From: Limobrevibacterium gyesilva
GTDB taxonomy: Bacteria > Pseudomonadota > Alphaproteobacteria > Acetobacterales > Acetobacteraceae
Length of the DNA: 64,000 bases
Assembly (NCBI RefSeq): GCF_025989185.1
Contig: NZ_JAPDNT010000023.1
Span: 1-64,000, forward strand
Direction: 5' to 3'
Made by a program: the position numbers and the translations under genes. Position 1 is the stretch's first letter; each line of letters starts with the position of its first letter. Of this stretch, positions 26,886 to 36,513 are shown in pieces. The notes beneath the pieces were generated by a model. The model made no database searches. It was not told the origin of the DNA and saw only the letters and a list, made by a program, of their open reading frames with translations.

Positions 26886-28094
26886 TCATTTCACCAGCGG
26901 GCAGCCCCCCTCGGCCAGCGGGCGGAAGGCCTGGTCGGCGGGGATGGTCTGCACGAGCTGGTACGCGTCATAGGGAGACGTGCTCTCGCTCGGCGCCTTC
27001 ACCCGGAACAGGAACATCGGGTGCAGGACCCGCCCGTCGGCGCGGATCTCCGTGCTGGCGAACAGCCTGTCCTGCAGCTTCGTGCGCTTCATTGCCTCGA
27101 CCGCCCTGACGCCATCCAGCGTGCGGTTGTCGCGCACGCTGCGCAGGTAGTGCAGGGCGGCGGCGTAGACGCTGGCCTGGTCCTCGGTCGGCATGCGGCC
27201 GTTGAAGCGGGCGGCGAAGCGGCGGCTCCAGGCGCGGGTGTCGTCGTTCAGGTCCCAGTAGAACGCGGTGGTCAGCAGCAGCCCTTGCGCCGCCTGCAAG
27301 CCGAGCGCGTGGATGTCGGGGATCTTCATGAACAGCGCGCCGATCTGCGCGCCGCTCCTGCCGACGCCGAACTCGGCTGCCTGCTTGACGGCGTTGACCG
27401 CGTCCGCCCCGGTGTTGGCAAGCATGATGACCTTGGCGCCGGAGGCCTGCGCCTGCAGCAGCGGCGCCGAGAAATCGGTGGTGCCCAGCGGGATGCTCAC
27501 CTCGCCCAGCACCGTGCCGCCACCGGCCAGCAGCGGCGCGGTGGCGTCGCGCACCAGCGTGTGGCCGAGCGCGTAGTCGACGGTGATGAAATACCAGGAG
27601 TCGAGCCTGGCACTCAGCATGGCCCGCGCGATGCTGTTGCCCTGCGCCCAGGTATCGGTTTCCCACTGCACCGTGGTCGGCGCGCAGGCCTTGCCCGTGA
27701 GGTCGGAGGTGGCGGAGCTCGACGCCAGCGCCACACGGTTCTTCTCCTTCATCACGTTGGCCACCGCCAGCGCCACGCCGGAATTGGGCAGGTCGGCGAT
27801 GGCGGCGACCCCCTCCTGGTCCACCCAGGCGCGGGCGATGGCGACGCCGACATCGGGCTTGTTCAGGTGGTCGCCCACCAGGATCTCCACCTTCAGCCCG
27901 TTGCTTTCGGGGGCGAAATCCTCGGCGGCCATGCGCGCGGCCAGCGCCGAGCCGGGGCCGGTGGCATCGGCGAACGGGCCGGACATGTCGGTCAGCACGC
28001 CGATCCTGACGGTGTCGTTGGGAAACTGCGCGCGCGCGGCGGGCGGCGCCAGCGCCAGGACCGCGGCCAGCAGGGCCAAGGCGGGACGAATCAT
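26886..28094 (-). CDS. Periplasmic ligand-binding protein, branched-chain amino acid/amide type
   Basis: A 402-residue type I periplasmic binding protein of the LivK-like Peripla_BP_6 family. The signal peptide is clear (IRPALALLAAVLALAPPAARA, cleavage before QFPND). The ligand-domain start IGVLTDMSGPFADATGPGS and hinge segment WYFITVDYALGHTLVRDA are family-typical. It is the last gene of a minus-strand run beginning with the AraC regulator and including amidase and asparaginase, and is separated from asparaginase by 81 bp. This makes an amide or amino acid ligand plausible. No permease or ATPase is adjacent; the complete Liv system at 40-46 kb has its own receptor. Confidence 0.85.
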   Translation of the reverse strand: MIRPALALLAAVLALAPPAARAQFPNDTVRIGVLTDMSGPFADATGPGSALAARMAAEDFAPESNGLKVEILVGDHLNKPDVGVAIARAWVDQEGVAAIADLPNSGVALAVANVMKEKNRVALASSSATSDLTGKACAPTTVQWETDTWAQGNSIARAMLSARLDSWYFITVDYALGHTLVRDATAPLLAGGGTVLGEVSIPLGTTDFSAPLLQAQASGAKVIMLANTGADAVNAVKQAAEFGVGRSGAQIGALFMKIPDIHALGLQAAQGLLLTTAFYWDLNDDTRAWSRRFAARFNGRMPTEDQASVYAAALHYLRSVRDNRTLDGVRAVEAMKRTKLQDRLFASTEIRADGRVLHPMFLFRVKAPSESTSPYDAYQLVQTIPADQAFRPLAEGGCPLVK

Positions 28095-28175
28095 CCGAAA
28101 CCTCCCTGTTGCGGCTGCCGTTCGCGGCAGTCCGGATCGTTCCCGATCCCATCCCCGTAACGACGTCGCCGCGGT

Positions 28176-29174
28176 TCAGTACGTCAGGAACATCCGCTCG
28201 ATCTCCACCGGGTCGCGCGTCTTCGTCAGCGCCAACGCCAGCAGCAGCCGCGCCTTCTGCGGCGTCAGGTTGTCGGTGATCAGGAACCCGGCCTCGCGCA
28301 GGCGTTTGCCCTTGTGCGTGCGGCCGCTGCCGGCGCGCGTGCACTGCATCACCACCACACCCTGCGCCGCCGCTTCCTGCAATGCGGCGAAATCGCCGGG
28401 TGTCGCCATGCCCGGCGCGAAGCCGGCGGAGATGATCCCTTGCGCGCCGGCCGCCAGGAAGGCGCGCACCGCGGTCCCGTCCGCGCCCGCATAGGCGTAG
28501 GCAATATCGACGCGCGGCAACGCGTCCAGCCCGCGTATGTCGAATTCGGTGTCCGGCGCCACCGCGCGGATGGGCCGGCGATAGAAGGCGATGGCGTCGC
28601 CGTCGGCGTGGCCGAGCACGCCGAAATCCGCGGTGCGGAATGTCTGCAGGCGCAGCGTGGCGGTTTTCGTCACGTCGCGCGCGGCGTGGATCTCGTCGTT
28701 CAGCAGCACCAGCACGCCCATGCCGCGCGCGCCCGGGCTCGCTGCCGTGCGCACGGCGTTCAGCAGGTTCATCCCGGCATCGCTGGACAGCGCGCTGGCC
28801 GGGCGCTGGCTGCCGACCAGCACGATGGGCACCGCCACCTTCGCCGTCAGGTTCAGGAAATACGCCGTCTCCTCCAGCGTGGCGGTGCCGTGGCCGATGA
28901 CGATGCCCGCGAGATCGGGATGCTCGGCCACCAGCGCCTCGCAGCGCGCGTTCAGCGCCTTCCAGTCAGCGAAATCGATGTTCGGGCTGGGCACGGCGCT
29001 GTGGCGCACCGGAACCACGTCGGCCACCATGCCCAGCTCGGGATAGCGCGCCACCAGCGCGTCGGCCTGCAGGATCACGCCGCTGGCGCCGTAATCCTGC
29101 AGCTCCAGCGACGTGGCACCCATCGAGGCGATGGTGCCGCCGGTGCCGATGAACGCGACTTTCGGCAGTGTCAT
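28176..29174 (-). CDS. Asparaginase family protein with altered substrate motif
   Basis: A 332-residue type I/II asparaginase-fold protein. The first catalytic threonine lies in FIGTGGTIASMG (T11/T14), and the second in GHGTATLEET (T97). In ordinary asparaginases the latter reads HGTDTxEET; the aspartate that holds the substrate amino group is Ala98 here. The lysine of the triad is present (DVTKTATLRLQTF). Loss of this Asp suggests that the true substrate lacks the alpha-amino group or that specificity has shifted. Its ATG overlaps the stop of the amidase gene by ATGA, so the two are translationally coupled. Confidence 0.85.
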   Translation of the reverse strand: MTLPKVAFIGTGGTIASMGATSLELQDYGASGVILQADALVARYPELGMVADVVPVRHSAVPSPNIDFADWKALNARCEALVAEHPDLAGIVIGHGTATLEETAYFLNLTAKVAVPIVLVGSQRPASALSSDAGMNLLNAVRTAASPGARGMGVLVLLNDEIHAARDVTKTATLRLQTFRTADFGVLGHADGDAIAFYRRPIRAVAPDTEFDIRGLDALPRVDIAYAYAGADGTAVRAFLAAGAQGIISAGFAPGMATPGDFAALQEAAAQGVVVMQCTRAGSGRTHKGKRLREAGFLITDNLTPQKARLLLALALTKTRDPVEIERMFLTY

Positions 29175-30613
29175 GCCGTCACCATCGGCGCTTCGCCAAC
29201 CACCGCCGGCGGGCGCAGCGTGTGCCAGCTTGTGTCGCGCTGATACGCATCGGCCAGTTTCAGCACGCGCGCCTCGGCGAACGGGCGCCCGGCGAGCTGC
29301 AGGCCGATCGGCAGGCCGTTCGGGTCGAAGCCGCAAGGCTGGCTGGTGGTGGGCAGGCCAAGATAGTTGAACGGCCGCGTGTTCACCGACACCGCCATGA
29401 ATTTCTGCTCGGTGCCCGGCGGGCCGTGGTCGATGTCGGTCTCGGCCAGCGTCGGCAGGCAGGTCGGGATGGTGGGCGAGGCCAGCACGTCGCACTGCCC
29501 GAACACGTCGCGCGCGAACCGCTTCAGGATCGGCCCGCGCTGCGCCAGCGCCTCGACGTAATAGGCGCCGGGCACGGCGTAGCCGGCATACAGCCGCGCC
29601 GAAAGATGCACCGCATAGTCCTGCGGCCGCTCGCGCATCCAGCGCGCGTGGATTGCCGCCGCCTCGACGCGCGAGAGCACGCCGACATAGGCGGTGATCG
29701 CGTCCATCAGCGGCAGTTCGAGCCGCACGATGGTCGCCCCGCGCGCGGCCAGGACGGACAGCGCCGCCTCGAACGCCACCAGCACCGGCGCGTCGGCGAG
29801 GGTGACGAGCGCATTGGTGGGCACGCCGACACGCAGCCCGCGCAGGTCGCCGTCCAGCGCCGCCTCGTAATCCGCCACCGGCTCCCGGGCGCTGGTGGGG
29901 TCGCGCGGATCATGCCCGGCGATCACCGAGAGGATGCGCGCGCAGTCCCGCGCGCTGCGCGCCAGCGGCCCCACATTGTCCGCCGAGAACGACAGCGGCA
30001 TCACCCCGTAGCGCGACACCCGCGTCTGCGTCGGCTTGATGCCCGTCACCCCGCAGGCCGAAGCCGGCAACCGGATCGAGCCGCCGGTGTCCGAGCCCAG
30101 CGACGCATAGGTGGCCGCGCACGCGACCGCCGCCCCCGAGCCCGAGGACGAGCCGCCGGTGATGTAGGGCAGGCTCCAGGGATTATGGCAGTCGCCGAAC
30201 GCGCGGTTGTGGCCGGTGGGATTCTGCGCGAACTCCGCCATGTTCAGGCCGGCGAAGGAATAGGCGCCGGCCGCCGCCAGCCGCTCGATCACGGTGCAGG
30301 TGACGGTGGGCACGAAGTCGCGGCGGATCGCCGAGCCGCAGGTGCAGGGCCGGCCGGCCTGGTAGTACATGTCCTTGTGCGCCAGCGGCACGCCGTGCAG
30401 GCGGCCCAGCCTGGCGCCGGCCTGCACCGCCTTGTCGGCGGCAGCGGCGGCTTCGTGCGCGGCCTCGCGGTCCACCCAGATGGTGGCGTTGATCTGCGGG
30501 TTCACCGCATCGAGCCGGGCCAGGCACGCCGCCAGCAGTTCGGCCGAGGTCGCCTCGCGCCGCGCCACCGCGTCGGCGGCCTCCACCAGCGAAAGATCGG
30601 CGAGCGTGCTCAT
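29171..30613 (-). CDS. Amidase signature enzyme (GatA/AtzE-like)
   Basis: A 480-residue amidase-signature hydrolase. The Ser-cisSer-Lys triad is fully visible with standard spacing: K80 (PLAHKDMYY), S155 (GGSSSGSG) and S179 (SDTGGSIRLPAS). The family cleaves carboxamides or carbamates. The preceding gene encodes a 63-residue GatC/AtzG-like partner whose stop overlaps this ATG (ATGA), and this stop overlaps the asparaginase start in the same way. That arrangement points to an AtzE-like two-subunit amidase rather than GatCAB, since gatB is absent. The substrate is probably a small nitrogen compound, but which one cannot be told. Confidence 0.9.
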   Translation of the reverse strand: MSTLADLSLVEAADAVARREATSAELLAACLARLDAVNPQINATIWVDREAAHEAAAAADKAVQAGARLGRLHGVPLAHKDMYYQAGRPCTCGSAIRRDFVPTVTCTVIERLAAAGAYSFAGLNMAEFAQNPTGHNRAFGDCHNPWSLPYITGGSSSGSGAAVACAATYASLGSDTGGSIRLPASACGVTGIKPTQTRVSRYGVMPLSFSADNVGPLARSARDCARILSVIAGHDPRDPTSAREPVADYEAALDGDLRGLRVGVPTNALVTLADAPVLVAFEAALSVLAARGATIVRLELPLMDAITAYVGVLSRVEAAAIHARWMRERPQDYAVHLSARLYAGYAVPGAYYVEALAQRGPILKRFARDVFGQCDVLASPTIPTCLPTLAETDIDHGPPGTEQKFMAVSVNTRPFNYLGLPTTSQPCGFDPNGLPIGLQLAGRPFAEARVLKLADAYQRDTSWHTLRPPAVVGEAPMVTA

Positions 30614-30801
30614 TCCTTCGTCTCCTGCAACGCCGCCTCGAAACTCGACGGCTCGTCCTCGAAGCGCATCTGGTCGCGCGCCGCCTCGAAGGCGCGGATG
30701 GTGTTGGCGAGGTCGGCGGCCATGCGCCGTGCGGCGTCGTTCGGGGGCGTGATGCCGTGCCAGGCGGCGATCATCGTTTCGGTGGTGGCAAGGAAATCCA
30801 T
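30610..30801 (-). CDS. Small GatC/AtzG-like amidase partner (DUF4089-like)
   Basis: A 63-residue protein starting at ATG 30801 (MDFLATTETMI). It shows a hydrophobic helix, a second helix (MAADLANTIRAFEAARDQM) and the C-terminal motif FEDEPSSFEAALQ, matching the small DUF4089/AtzG proteins that wrap around amidase-signature enzymes much as GatC holds GatA. Its TGA overlaps the amidase ATG. Family assignment is by pattern and context; the length and final motif make it fairly safe. Confidence 0.7.
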   Translation of the reverse strand: MDFLATTETMIAAWHGITPPNDAARRMAADLANTIRAFEAARDQMRFEDEPSSFEAALQETKE

Positions 30802-30850
30802 CGCTGCGGCCTTCTGCTGGGGCGTTGAGAGCAGGCGTCGTATCGGGCGG

Positions 30851-31762
30851 TCAGGCGACCGCCAGTTCGTAGCGCACCGGGGTGTTGTGCCAGCCTTCCG
30901 CATGGCGGCGCCAATACAGGTCCTTCAGCCGGCGCGACAGCGGCCCCGGCCGGTCGTTGCCGAGGATGCGCGTGCCGACGCGCGAGACCGGCATCACGCC
31001 GCCCGCGGTGGTGGCGGCAAACACTTCGTCCGCATCCTCCAGCAGCGCGCGCGGGATCGGCGCGATCGCCGCCTCGATGCCTTCCTGGGCGCACAGCTCC
31101 AGCACCGATCTGCGGGTGATGCCGCCCAGGCTGCCGCGGTCCGGCGTCAGCACGCGGCCGTCCTTGACGACGAAGACGTTGAAGCCCGGGCCTTCGGTGA
31201 CGAAGCCCTGCGCGTCGCACAGGATCGCGGTGTCGAAGCCGTGGTCGTGGGCTTCCAGCAAGCCGCTGGTCAGGTCGCCCCACATGTAGTTCTTCACCGT
31301 GGGATCGAACGACGCATCCGGCACGCGCGGCACCGAGGCGATCCACAGATGCGCGCCACGCTCCTGCACGTCCTTCGGGATCACGTCGACCCAGGGCACG
31401 GCATAGGCGATGAAATGGTTGTCGCAATCGGCCGGGCGGCGCGAGCCGCCGATGCGCGGCCGCCCGCGCAGGGCCACCATCGCCACATAGGCGTCGCGCA
31501 GGCCCGCCAGCGCCACGCAGCGATGCAGGGTCTCCGCCATCGCCTCCCGCCCCTCCGGCGGCGCCAGCCGGCGCTTCTCCATGGAGCGGGCGAAGCGGTC
31601 CAGGTGGTCGTCCAGCCGGAAGAAGCCGCCCTGGAACACGTGCACCACGTCATAGGTGCAGTCGGACCGGGTGAAGCCCCAGTCCAGCACCGAGATGGTG
31701 GCCTGTCCGATCGGCACGAAACGGCCCTGCACATAGGCAGCGCCTGCAGCGAATTCGTTCAT
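30851..31762 (-). CDS. Class IV PLP aminotransferase (D-amino acid / branched-chain type)
   Basis: A 303-residue fold-type IV PLP enzyme. The Schiff-base lysine lies in [18 protein letters not shown] and the cofactor-binding Glu in [44 protein letters not shown] is the usual N-terminal block. It may be a D-amino acid or branched-chain aminotransferase, or a related amine transaminase; the sequence alone does not decide. Its start overlaps the stop of the AraC gene (ATGA), and it is followed after about 50 bp by the small amidase partner. The surrounding enzymes suggest a role in amino-group scavenging. Confidence 0.85.
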   Translation of the reverse strand: MNEFAAGAAYVQGRFVPIGQATISVLDWGFTRSDCTYDVVHVFQGGFFRLDDHLDRFARSMEKRRLAPPEGREAMAETLHRCVALAGLRDAYVAMVALRGRPRIGGSRRPADCDNHFIAYAVPWVDVIPKDVQERGAHLWIASVPRVPDASFDPTVKNYMWGDLTSGLLEAHDHGFDTAILCDAQGFVTEGPGFNVFVVKDGRVLTPDRGSLGGITRRSVLELCAQEGIEAAIAPIPRALLEDADEVFAATTAGGVMPVSRVGTRILGNDRPGPLSRRLKDLYWRRHAEGWHNTPVRYELAVA

Positions 31763-32703
31763 GCGGCTTGTCCCCCTTGTTCTCGGTCGGTTGCAGTACC
31801 GTTCGCCGCGCGATGCCTGCGGCGGAACGCGCCCGGCCGCTCGCCGGTCTCGCGGGCGAAGAAGCGGGTGAAATAGGCGGGATCGGCGAAGCCGAGATCA
31901 TAGGCGATCTCGGCCACCGTCAAACCAGTGTAGATCAGGCTGCGTTGCGCTTCGAGCACCAGCCGGTCATGGATCACCTGCTGCCCCGTGCGGCCGGCGT
32001 GGCGCCGGCAGATCGCATCCAGCCGGCCGCGCGTCACCGCGATTCCGGCGGCGATGCCGGCGACGCCGTGGCAGCTGCGGAAGCTCTGCTCCACGGCGGC
32101 GCGGAAGCGTTGCCACAGCTCCGCCCCCGCCGGCACCGTCGCCTCCGCCGGCGGCGCCAGCCGCGCCACCTCGACCATCAGCAACTGCACCCGGGCGGCC
32201 ACCGCCGTCGCCATGCCCGGCGCGCCGAATTGCAGCTCGCGCGCCAGCCGCTCGAACAGCCCGGCCAGCGCGGACGCCGCCGCGTGCCCGGGTGCCAGCG
32301 CCAGCACCCGCGGCGTGTCCAGGCTGCGGGCCACCGCGGCCTCGGCGTTGCGGGCCAGCGCCGCGACATAATCGGCCGCGAGCGTCAGCACATGGCCTTC
32401 GCTGCCGGGCTGCCAGGTGAAGGCATGCACCAGCGGCGCCGGCACCACGATCAGGGCCGGTCCCTCGAACCGCGCGCGCACCCGGTCCAGCCGGGCCTCG
32501 CCGCCGCCCTCGCCCACCCACAGCAGCTGCTGCAGCCCCTCGTGCCGATGCGGCGCGATCTCCCAGCCATGCAGCGCCGAGCGCGAGCTCAGCGTCTCGA
32601 CATGCACGAACCCGGGGGCGGCGCGGCGGGCGTGCTCGCCGTACAGGACATAGTGCGGCACCGGCCGGCGCTGCGGGCCAGCGGCAGGAGGGGGCGCTGC
32701 CAT
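31759..32703 (-). CDS. AraC-family transcriptional regulator with cupin sensor
   Basis: A 314-residue regulator. The N-terminal cupin-like part contains [19 protein letters not shown] and [12 protein letters not shown]. The C-terminal double HTH (about residues 215-300) shows [34 protein letters not shown] and then [25 protein letters not shown] in separate helices. The layout resembles PobR-type regulators. The ATG at 32703 is used; a longer frame is open but runs into the divergent flavin reductase gene. It is the first gene of the aminotransferase-amidase-asparaginase run and is translationally coupled to it, so it probably controls that run and perhaps the divergent reductase. Confidence 0.85.
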   Translation of the reverse strand: MAAPPPAAGPQRRPVPHYVLYGEHARRAAPGFVHVETLSSRSALHGWEIAPHRHEGLQQLLWVGEGGGEARLDRVRARFEGPALIVVPAPLVHAFTWQPGSEGHVLTLAADYVAALARNAEAAVARSLDTPRVLALAPGHAAASALAGLFERLARELQFGAPGMATAVAARVQLLMVEVARLAPPAEATVPAGAELWQRFRAAVEQSFRSCHGVAGIAAGIAVTRGRLDAICRRHAGRTGQQVIHDRLVLEAQRSLIYTGLTVAEIAYDLGFADPAYFTRFFARETGERPGAFRRRHRAANGTATDREQGGQAA

Positions 32704-32838
32704 GCGGGGAGGATGGGCGAGGCGTCCGGCGGCTGCAACCGGCCGGGCGCGATCGTTGCGACCGGCCCGACCGCACTTGGGTCTTCCCCCGGTTCGGCGC
32801 ATGATCCAAAAGCGACGCAGACGTCTGGAGCAGCTTCC

Positions 32839-33327
32839 TTGGTCGACAAGCAGAGCTATCGCGAGGCAATGGCCCGGCTCGGCGCCGCGGTAAACGTGAT
32901 CACCAGCGACGGGCCTGGCGGGCGGCGCGGGTTCACCGCCTCCGCGGTGTGCAGCGTCACCGACGACCCGCCGACGCTGCTGGTCTGCCTGAACCGCAAC
33001 AGCGATTCCAATGCGGCGCTGAAGGAGAACCGCGTGCTGTGCGTGAACACGCTGGCCGCGTCGCAGGAGCATCTGTCGCCGATCTTCGCGGGCATGACCG
33101 AACACGACGTGGAGGGGCGGTTCTCGGCGGCAAACTGGACCACGCTGACGACCGGCGCGCCGGTGCTGCATGGCGCCGTGGTATCGTTCGACTGCCGCAT
33201 CGTGCAGGTGACGGAAGTCGGCACCCACAGCGTGTTCTTCTGCGAAGTCGAAGCGATCCAGCACGGCCCGGCCCATGAAGGCCTGATCTATTTCGGCCGC
33301 GGCTACCACCCGGTGCGGGTGGCCTAG
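32839..33327 (+). CDS. Flavin reductase, RutF/HpaC family
   Basis: A 162-residue NAD(P)H:flavin oxidoreductase that supplies reduced FMN/FAD to a partner monooxygenase. [18 protein letters not shown] and [20 protein letters not shown] are the family hallmarks, and [13 protein letters not shown] follows at the expected distance. The best start is the TTG at 32839 ([10 protein letters not shown]) with GGAG eight bases upstream; the longer frame runs antisense through the AraC gene and is not credible. No monooxygenase gene is nearby, so the partner is encoded elsewhere. It is divergent from the AraC gene with about 135 bp between starts. Confidence 0.82.
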   Translation: MVDKQSYREAMARLGAAVNVITSDGPGGRRGFTASAVCSVTDDPPTLLVCLNRNSDSNAALKENRVLCVNTLAASQEHLSPIFAGMTEHDVEGRFSAANWTTLTTGAPVLHGAVVSFDCRIVQVTEVGTHSVFFCEVEAIQHGPAHEGLIYFGRGYHPVRVA

Positions 33328-33489
33328 CATTGAGGCCACGGGCCTTCGGCCACCATCGCCGCGTCTGAAGACTGCCGGCGCCGCCTTTCCAATCCGAAAC
33401 CGTCCAGGCCGCGCCAGATCGACAGGTCCCAGGCGGGCGGCAAGGCTTTGTTCACATTTCTCCGCAAAATCTGAGCGTCGTCACGTTTT

Positions 33490-35395
33490 TTGAGACTGAC
33501 GCCCTCATTCTTGGACGCCGCGCCACGGCGGCGGGGAATCGTGCTCGTGCGCTCATCATGGCCCTACGCCAAGCTTGGCCTGCTGCGGAACGACCTCGAT
33601 CGCGGCAACACATGGCCGTTCGACGACGACGACAACGTGGACCGGGCAACGGCGCCCATCGGCCCGCCGGAACTGGTGGGCTACGACCTGCTCGCGGCCG
33701 GCCTGGCGGGGCCCCTGCCCGGCTTCGCGGTCCCTCCCCCGCCGCCCGGCGTCGTGCCCAGGCACGGCAACGCGGCCGCCGTCACGCCGCCGGTCAATCC
33801 GGTCAATGACGTCGCCGACCGCGCCATGCTCGCCGACGTCGCGCGCAGCCAGTTCGGCGTGACCGGCGCGGGCGTGCGGATCGGCATCCTGTCGGACAGC
33901 TTCGACGTGCGTGGCGGATACGCGACCGACGTCGCCAGCGGCGCCCTGCCGGCCGGCGTCACCATCCTGCAGGAAGGCCCGGCCACCGGCAGCGACGAGG
34001 GGCGGGCCATGGCGCAGCTGATCCACCAGATCGCCCCGGACGCACAGATCGACTTCTACACCGCGTTCCGCGGCGAGCTCGATTTTGCCAATGGCATCAT
34101 CGCGCTCGCCAATGCCGGCTGCCAGATCATCGTCGACGACGTCACCTAATCTCAGCGAGCCGTTCTTCCAGACCGGCGGTGCCGTGCAGGCGGCGGTGTC
34201 GCAGGTCGTCGCCGGCGGCATCAGCTATTTCACCTCGGCCAGCAACGAGGGCAGCACCTTCTACCAGCACGGCTTCCAGGGCATCCGCACCACCCTGCCG
34301 GGCCTGTCCGGCAATTATCTCGCCAATAATTTCGCAACCGCAGCCAAGCCCTCGCCGTTCGAGAGCCTCACCATCGCCAAGGGCGCCACCGCCACCATCG
34401 ACCTGCAATGGGACGACCCCTTCGCCAGCATCGGCAGCGGCCATGAAGCGGCCAGCAGCCTTGGCATGGTCCTCTACGACAGCAACGGGAAGATCGTCGC
34501 CTACATGATGAAGAACGACGTGGGCGGCAATCCGAACCAGATCATGCAGTTCACCAACACCACGGCGTCCACCAGCTTCCGGCTGGCGATTGTCACCAAT
34601 GGCGGCGGCACCACCCCGAACCTGTTCAAGTTCATCGTCTACGGCCAGGGCACCGCCATCAACGACCCCGCTGCCGGCAAAGGCTCCGGCAGCGTCATCG
34701 GCCATGAGCTCGTCGCCGGCGCCAACACCGTCGGCGCCGTCGCCGCCAGCGCCACCCCGGTGTTCGGCGGCAACAACCACGTCGAGAGCTTCTCCTCGGC
34801 CGGACCGGGCATGATCCTGTTCGATGCCGACGGCAACCGGATGATCGAGCCGGCGCGCCCTGGCAAGGTGGAATTCATGGCACCCGACGGGGTCGCGACC
34901 AGTGTTTTCAGCCAGTTCTACGGCACCTCGGCAGCCGCTCCGGATGCCGCCGCTGTGGCGGCGCTGATGCTGCAGCAGAACCCGTCCCTCACGCCCGGGC
35001 AGATCACCGCCATGCTCGCCCGGTCCGCGGTCGCGGCCACCGGCCCGGCCGGCGCCACCGGCGCCGGACTGATCCAGGCGACCACGGCGGTGCAGCTCGC
35101 CGCCGCCGCGCCGCGCGCCACGCCGGCGACGTCCGTGCTGCTGTCGTATGCGGCCCCGGAGGCGAATTCCTGGGCCCAGGCCGCGGCCGCGCAAGTCAAC
35201 CCGGTCGGCGCCGCCATCGCCGCGGTGCTGGGCGAGCCGGGCGCGCTGGCCGACTTCACCGCGTTCATCGACCCGGCCGATGCCGTCGTCATGCCAGGCG
35301 CGGACGGGCCCGGCGCTGGCACCGACAGCTTCGCGATGCTGAACAACGGCAACCAGATGGTCGTGCCGATCTATCAGGACTGGGGCCGGGCCTGA
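33490..35395 (+). pseudogene. Subtilisin/sedolisin-like serine peptidase, broken by a one-base frameshift
   Basis: Two overlapping frames, 33490-34149 and (from about 34142) to 35395, together make one peptidase of about 630 residues. The first half carries the catalytic Asp in GVRIGILSDSFD and a DEGRAMAQLIHQIAP block where subtilisins have the catalytic His; here a Glu takes that place, as in sedolisins. The second half holds the Ser in YGTSAAAPDAAAVAALM. At the junction the frame reads DDVT then TAA. Removing one A from ACCTAATCTC restores DDVTYLSEPFFQ, so this is a single-base insertion or a sequencing error. The start codon is unclear (TTG at 33490 is the longest), and no signal peptide is seen. 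Confidence 0.78.
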
Positions 35396-35472
35396 ACGGC
35401 GGTGCTTGCGCCCCACGCTGGATCATCGGCCGCAGCCGCGCCACAATCGCCGCCCCGTTCCGGAGGCAGTCC

Positions 35473-36513
35473 ATGACCATCGACCCGAAGCTCGCGTCCC
35501 TGCGTGCCCGCTTCGCCAACGGCCGCAGCGACAATGTGGAGAATCCCGATTTCAAGAAGGCCATCTCGCTGGTCTTCAAGGACGACGGACGGCGCAAGCT
35601 GCCCTATTCCGGCGTGCCGACCCTGCTGGACGCCCCCTATCGGCCGGATGCCCCGGACCGCGCGGATTTCGGCGGGCTCGCGGTGGCGCTGATCGGCGTG
35701 CCCATGGACCTCGGCGTCACCAACCGCAGCGGCTCCCGCCTCGGCCCGCGCGCGGTGCGCAACGTGGAGCGCATCGGTCCCTACAACCACGCACTGCGCA
35801 TCGCCCCGCTGGCGGAATGCAGCGCCGCCGATGTCGGCGACGTGCCGTTCCGCAGCCGCTACAGCCTGCCCGACAGCATCGAGGACATTGCCGCCTTCTA
35901 CACCCGCGTGCAGGCGGCCGGCGTGAAGCCGATCAGCATCGGCGGCGACCACTCCATCACCTATCCCATCCTGCAGGCGCTGGGCCGCGATCGTCCGGTG
36001 GGCCTGGTGCATATCGACGCCCACTGCGACACCAGCGGCGAGCTGGAAGGCAGCCGCTTCCACCATGGCGGGCCGTTCCGCCAGGCGGTGCTGGACGGCG
36101 TGCTGGACCCCGAGCGCACCATCCAGATCGGCATCCGCGGCTCGGCCGAGATGCTGTACGAGTTCTCCTACGTCTCCGGCATGACGGTGATCCACGCCGA
36201 GGAGGTGGACGCCATGGGCATCGACGCCGTCATCGCCAAGGCGCGCGCCGTGATCGGCGACGGGCCGTTCTACCTGTCCTTCGACGTGGACGGCATCGAC
36301 CCCGCCTTCACGCCGGGCACCGGCACGCCGGAGGTGGGCGGGCTGACGCCGCGCGAGGCCCAGCGCATCCTGCGCGGCCTCGTCGGGCTCGACATCATCG
36401 GCGGCGACGTGGTGGAAGTGGCGCCGCAATACGACGCCACCACCAACACCGCCCAGGTGGGTGCGGCGATGGCCTTCGAGATCCTGTCGCTGCTCGCCCT
36501 CGCCGAACGATGA
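35473..36513 (+). CDS. speB: Ureohydrolase of the arginase/agmatinase family
   Basis: A 346-residue binuclear-manganese hydrolase that releases urea from a guanidino compound. Metal ligands are visible in GGDHSITYP (His), HIDAHCDT (Asp, His, Asp) and SFDVDGIDP (Asp, Asp). The residue pattern GVPMDLGVTNRSGSRLGPRAVR fits agmatinases and the related guanidinobutyrase and guanidinopropionase group more than arginases. The speB symbol is therefore provisional. The start has GGAGGCAG upstream. Its stop overlaps the next start by ATGA, coupling it to a DUF3445 protein. Confidence 0.85.
   Translation: MTIDPKLASLRARFANGRSDNVENPDFKKAISLVFKDDGRRKLPYSGVPTLLDAPYRPDAPDRADFGGLAVALIGVPMDLGVTNRSGSRLGPRAVRNVERIGPYNHALRIAPLAECSAADVGDVPFRSRYSLPDSIEDIAAFYTRVQAAGVKPISIGGDHSITYPILQALGRDRPVGLVHIDAHCDTSGELEGSRFHHGGPFRQAVLDGVLDPERTIQIGIRGSAEMLYEFSYVSGMTVIHAEEVDAMGIDAVIAKARAVIGDGPFYLSFDVDGIDPAFTPGTGTPEVGGLTPREAQRILRGLVGLDIIGGDVVEVAPQYDATTNTAQVGAAMAFEILSLLALAER

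Noticed and set aside
29171-30801. GatCAB amidotransferase (gatA and gatC)
   Set aside because: The amidase and small partner resemble GatA/GatC, but gatB is absent and the neighbours are catabolic, so an AtzE/AtzG-like amidase is the better reading.
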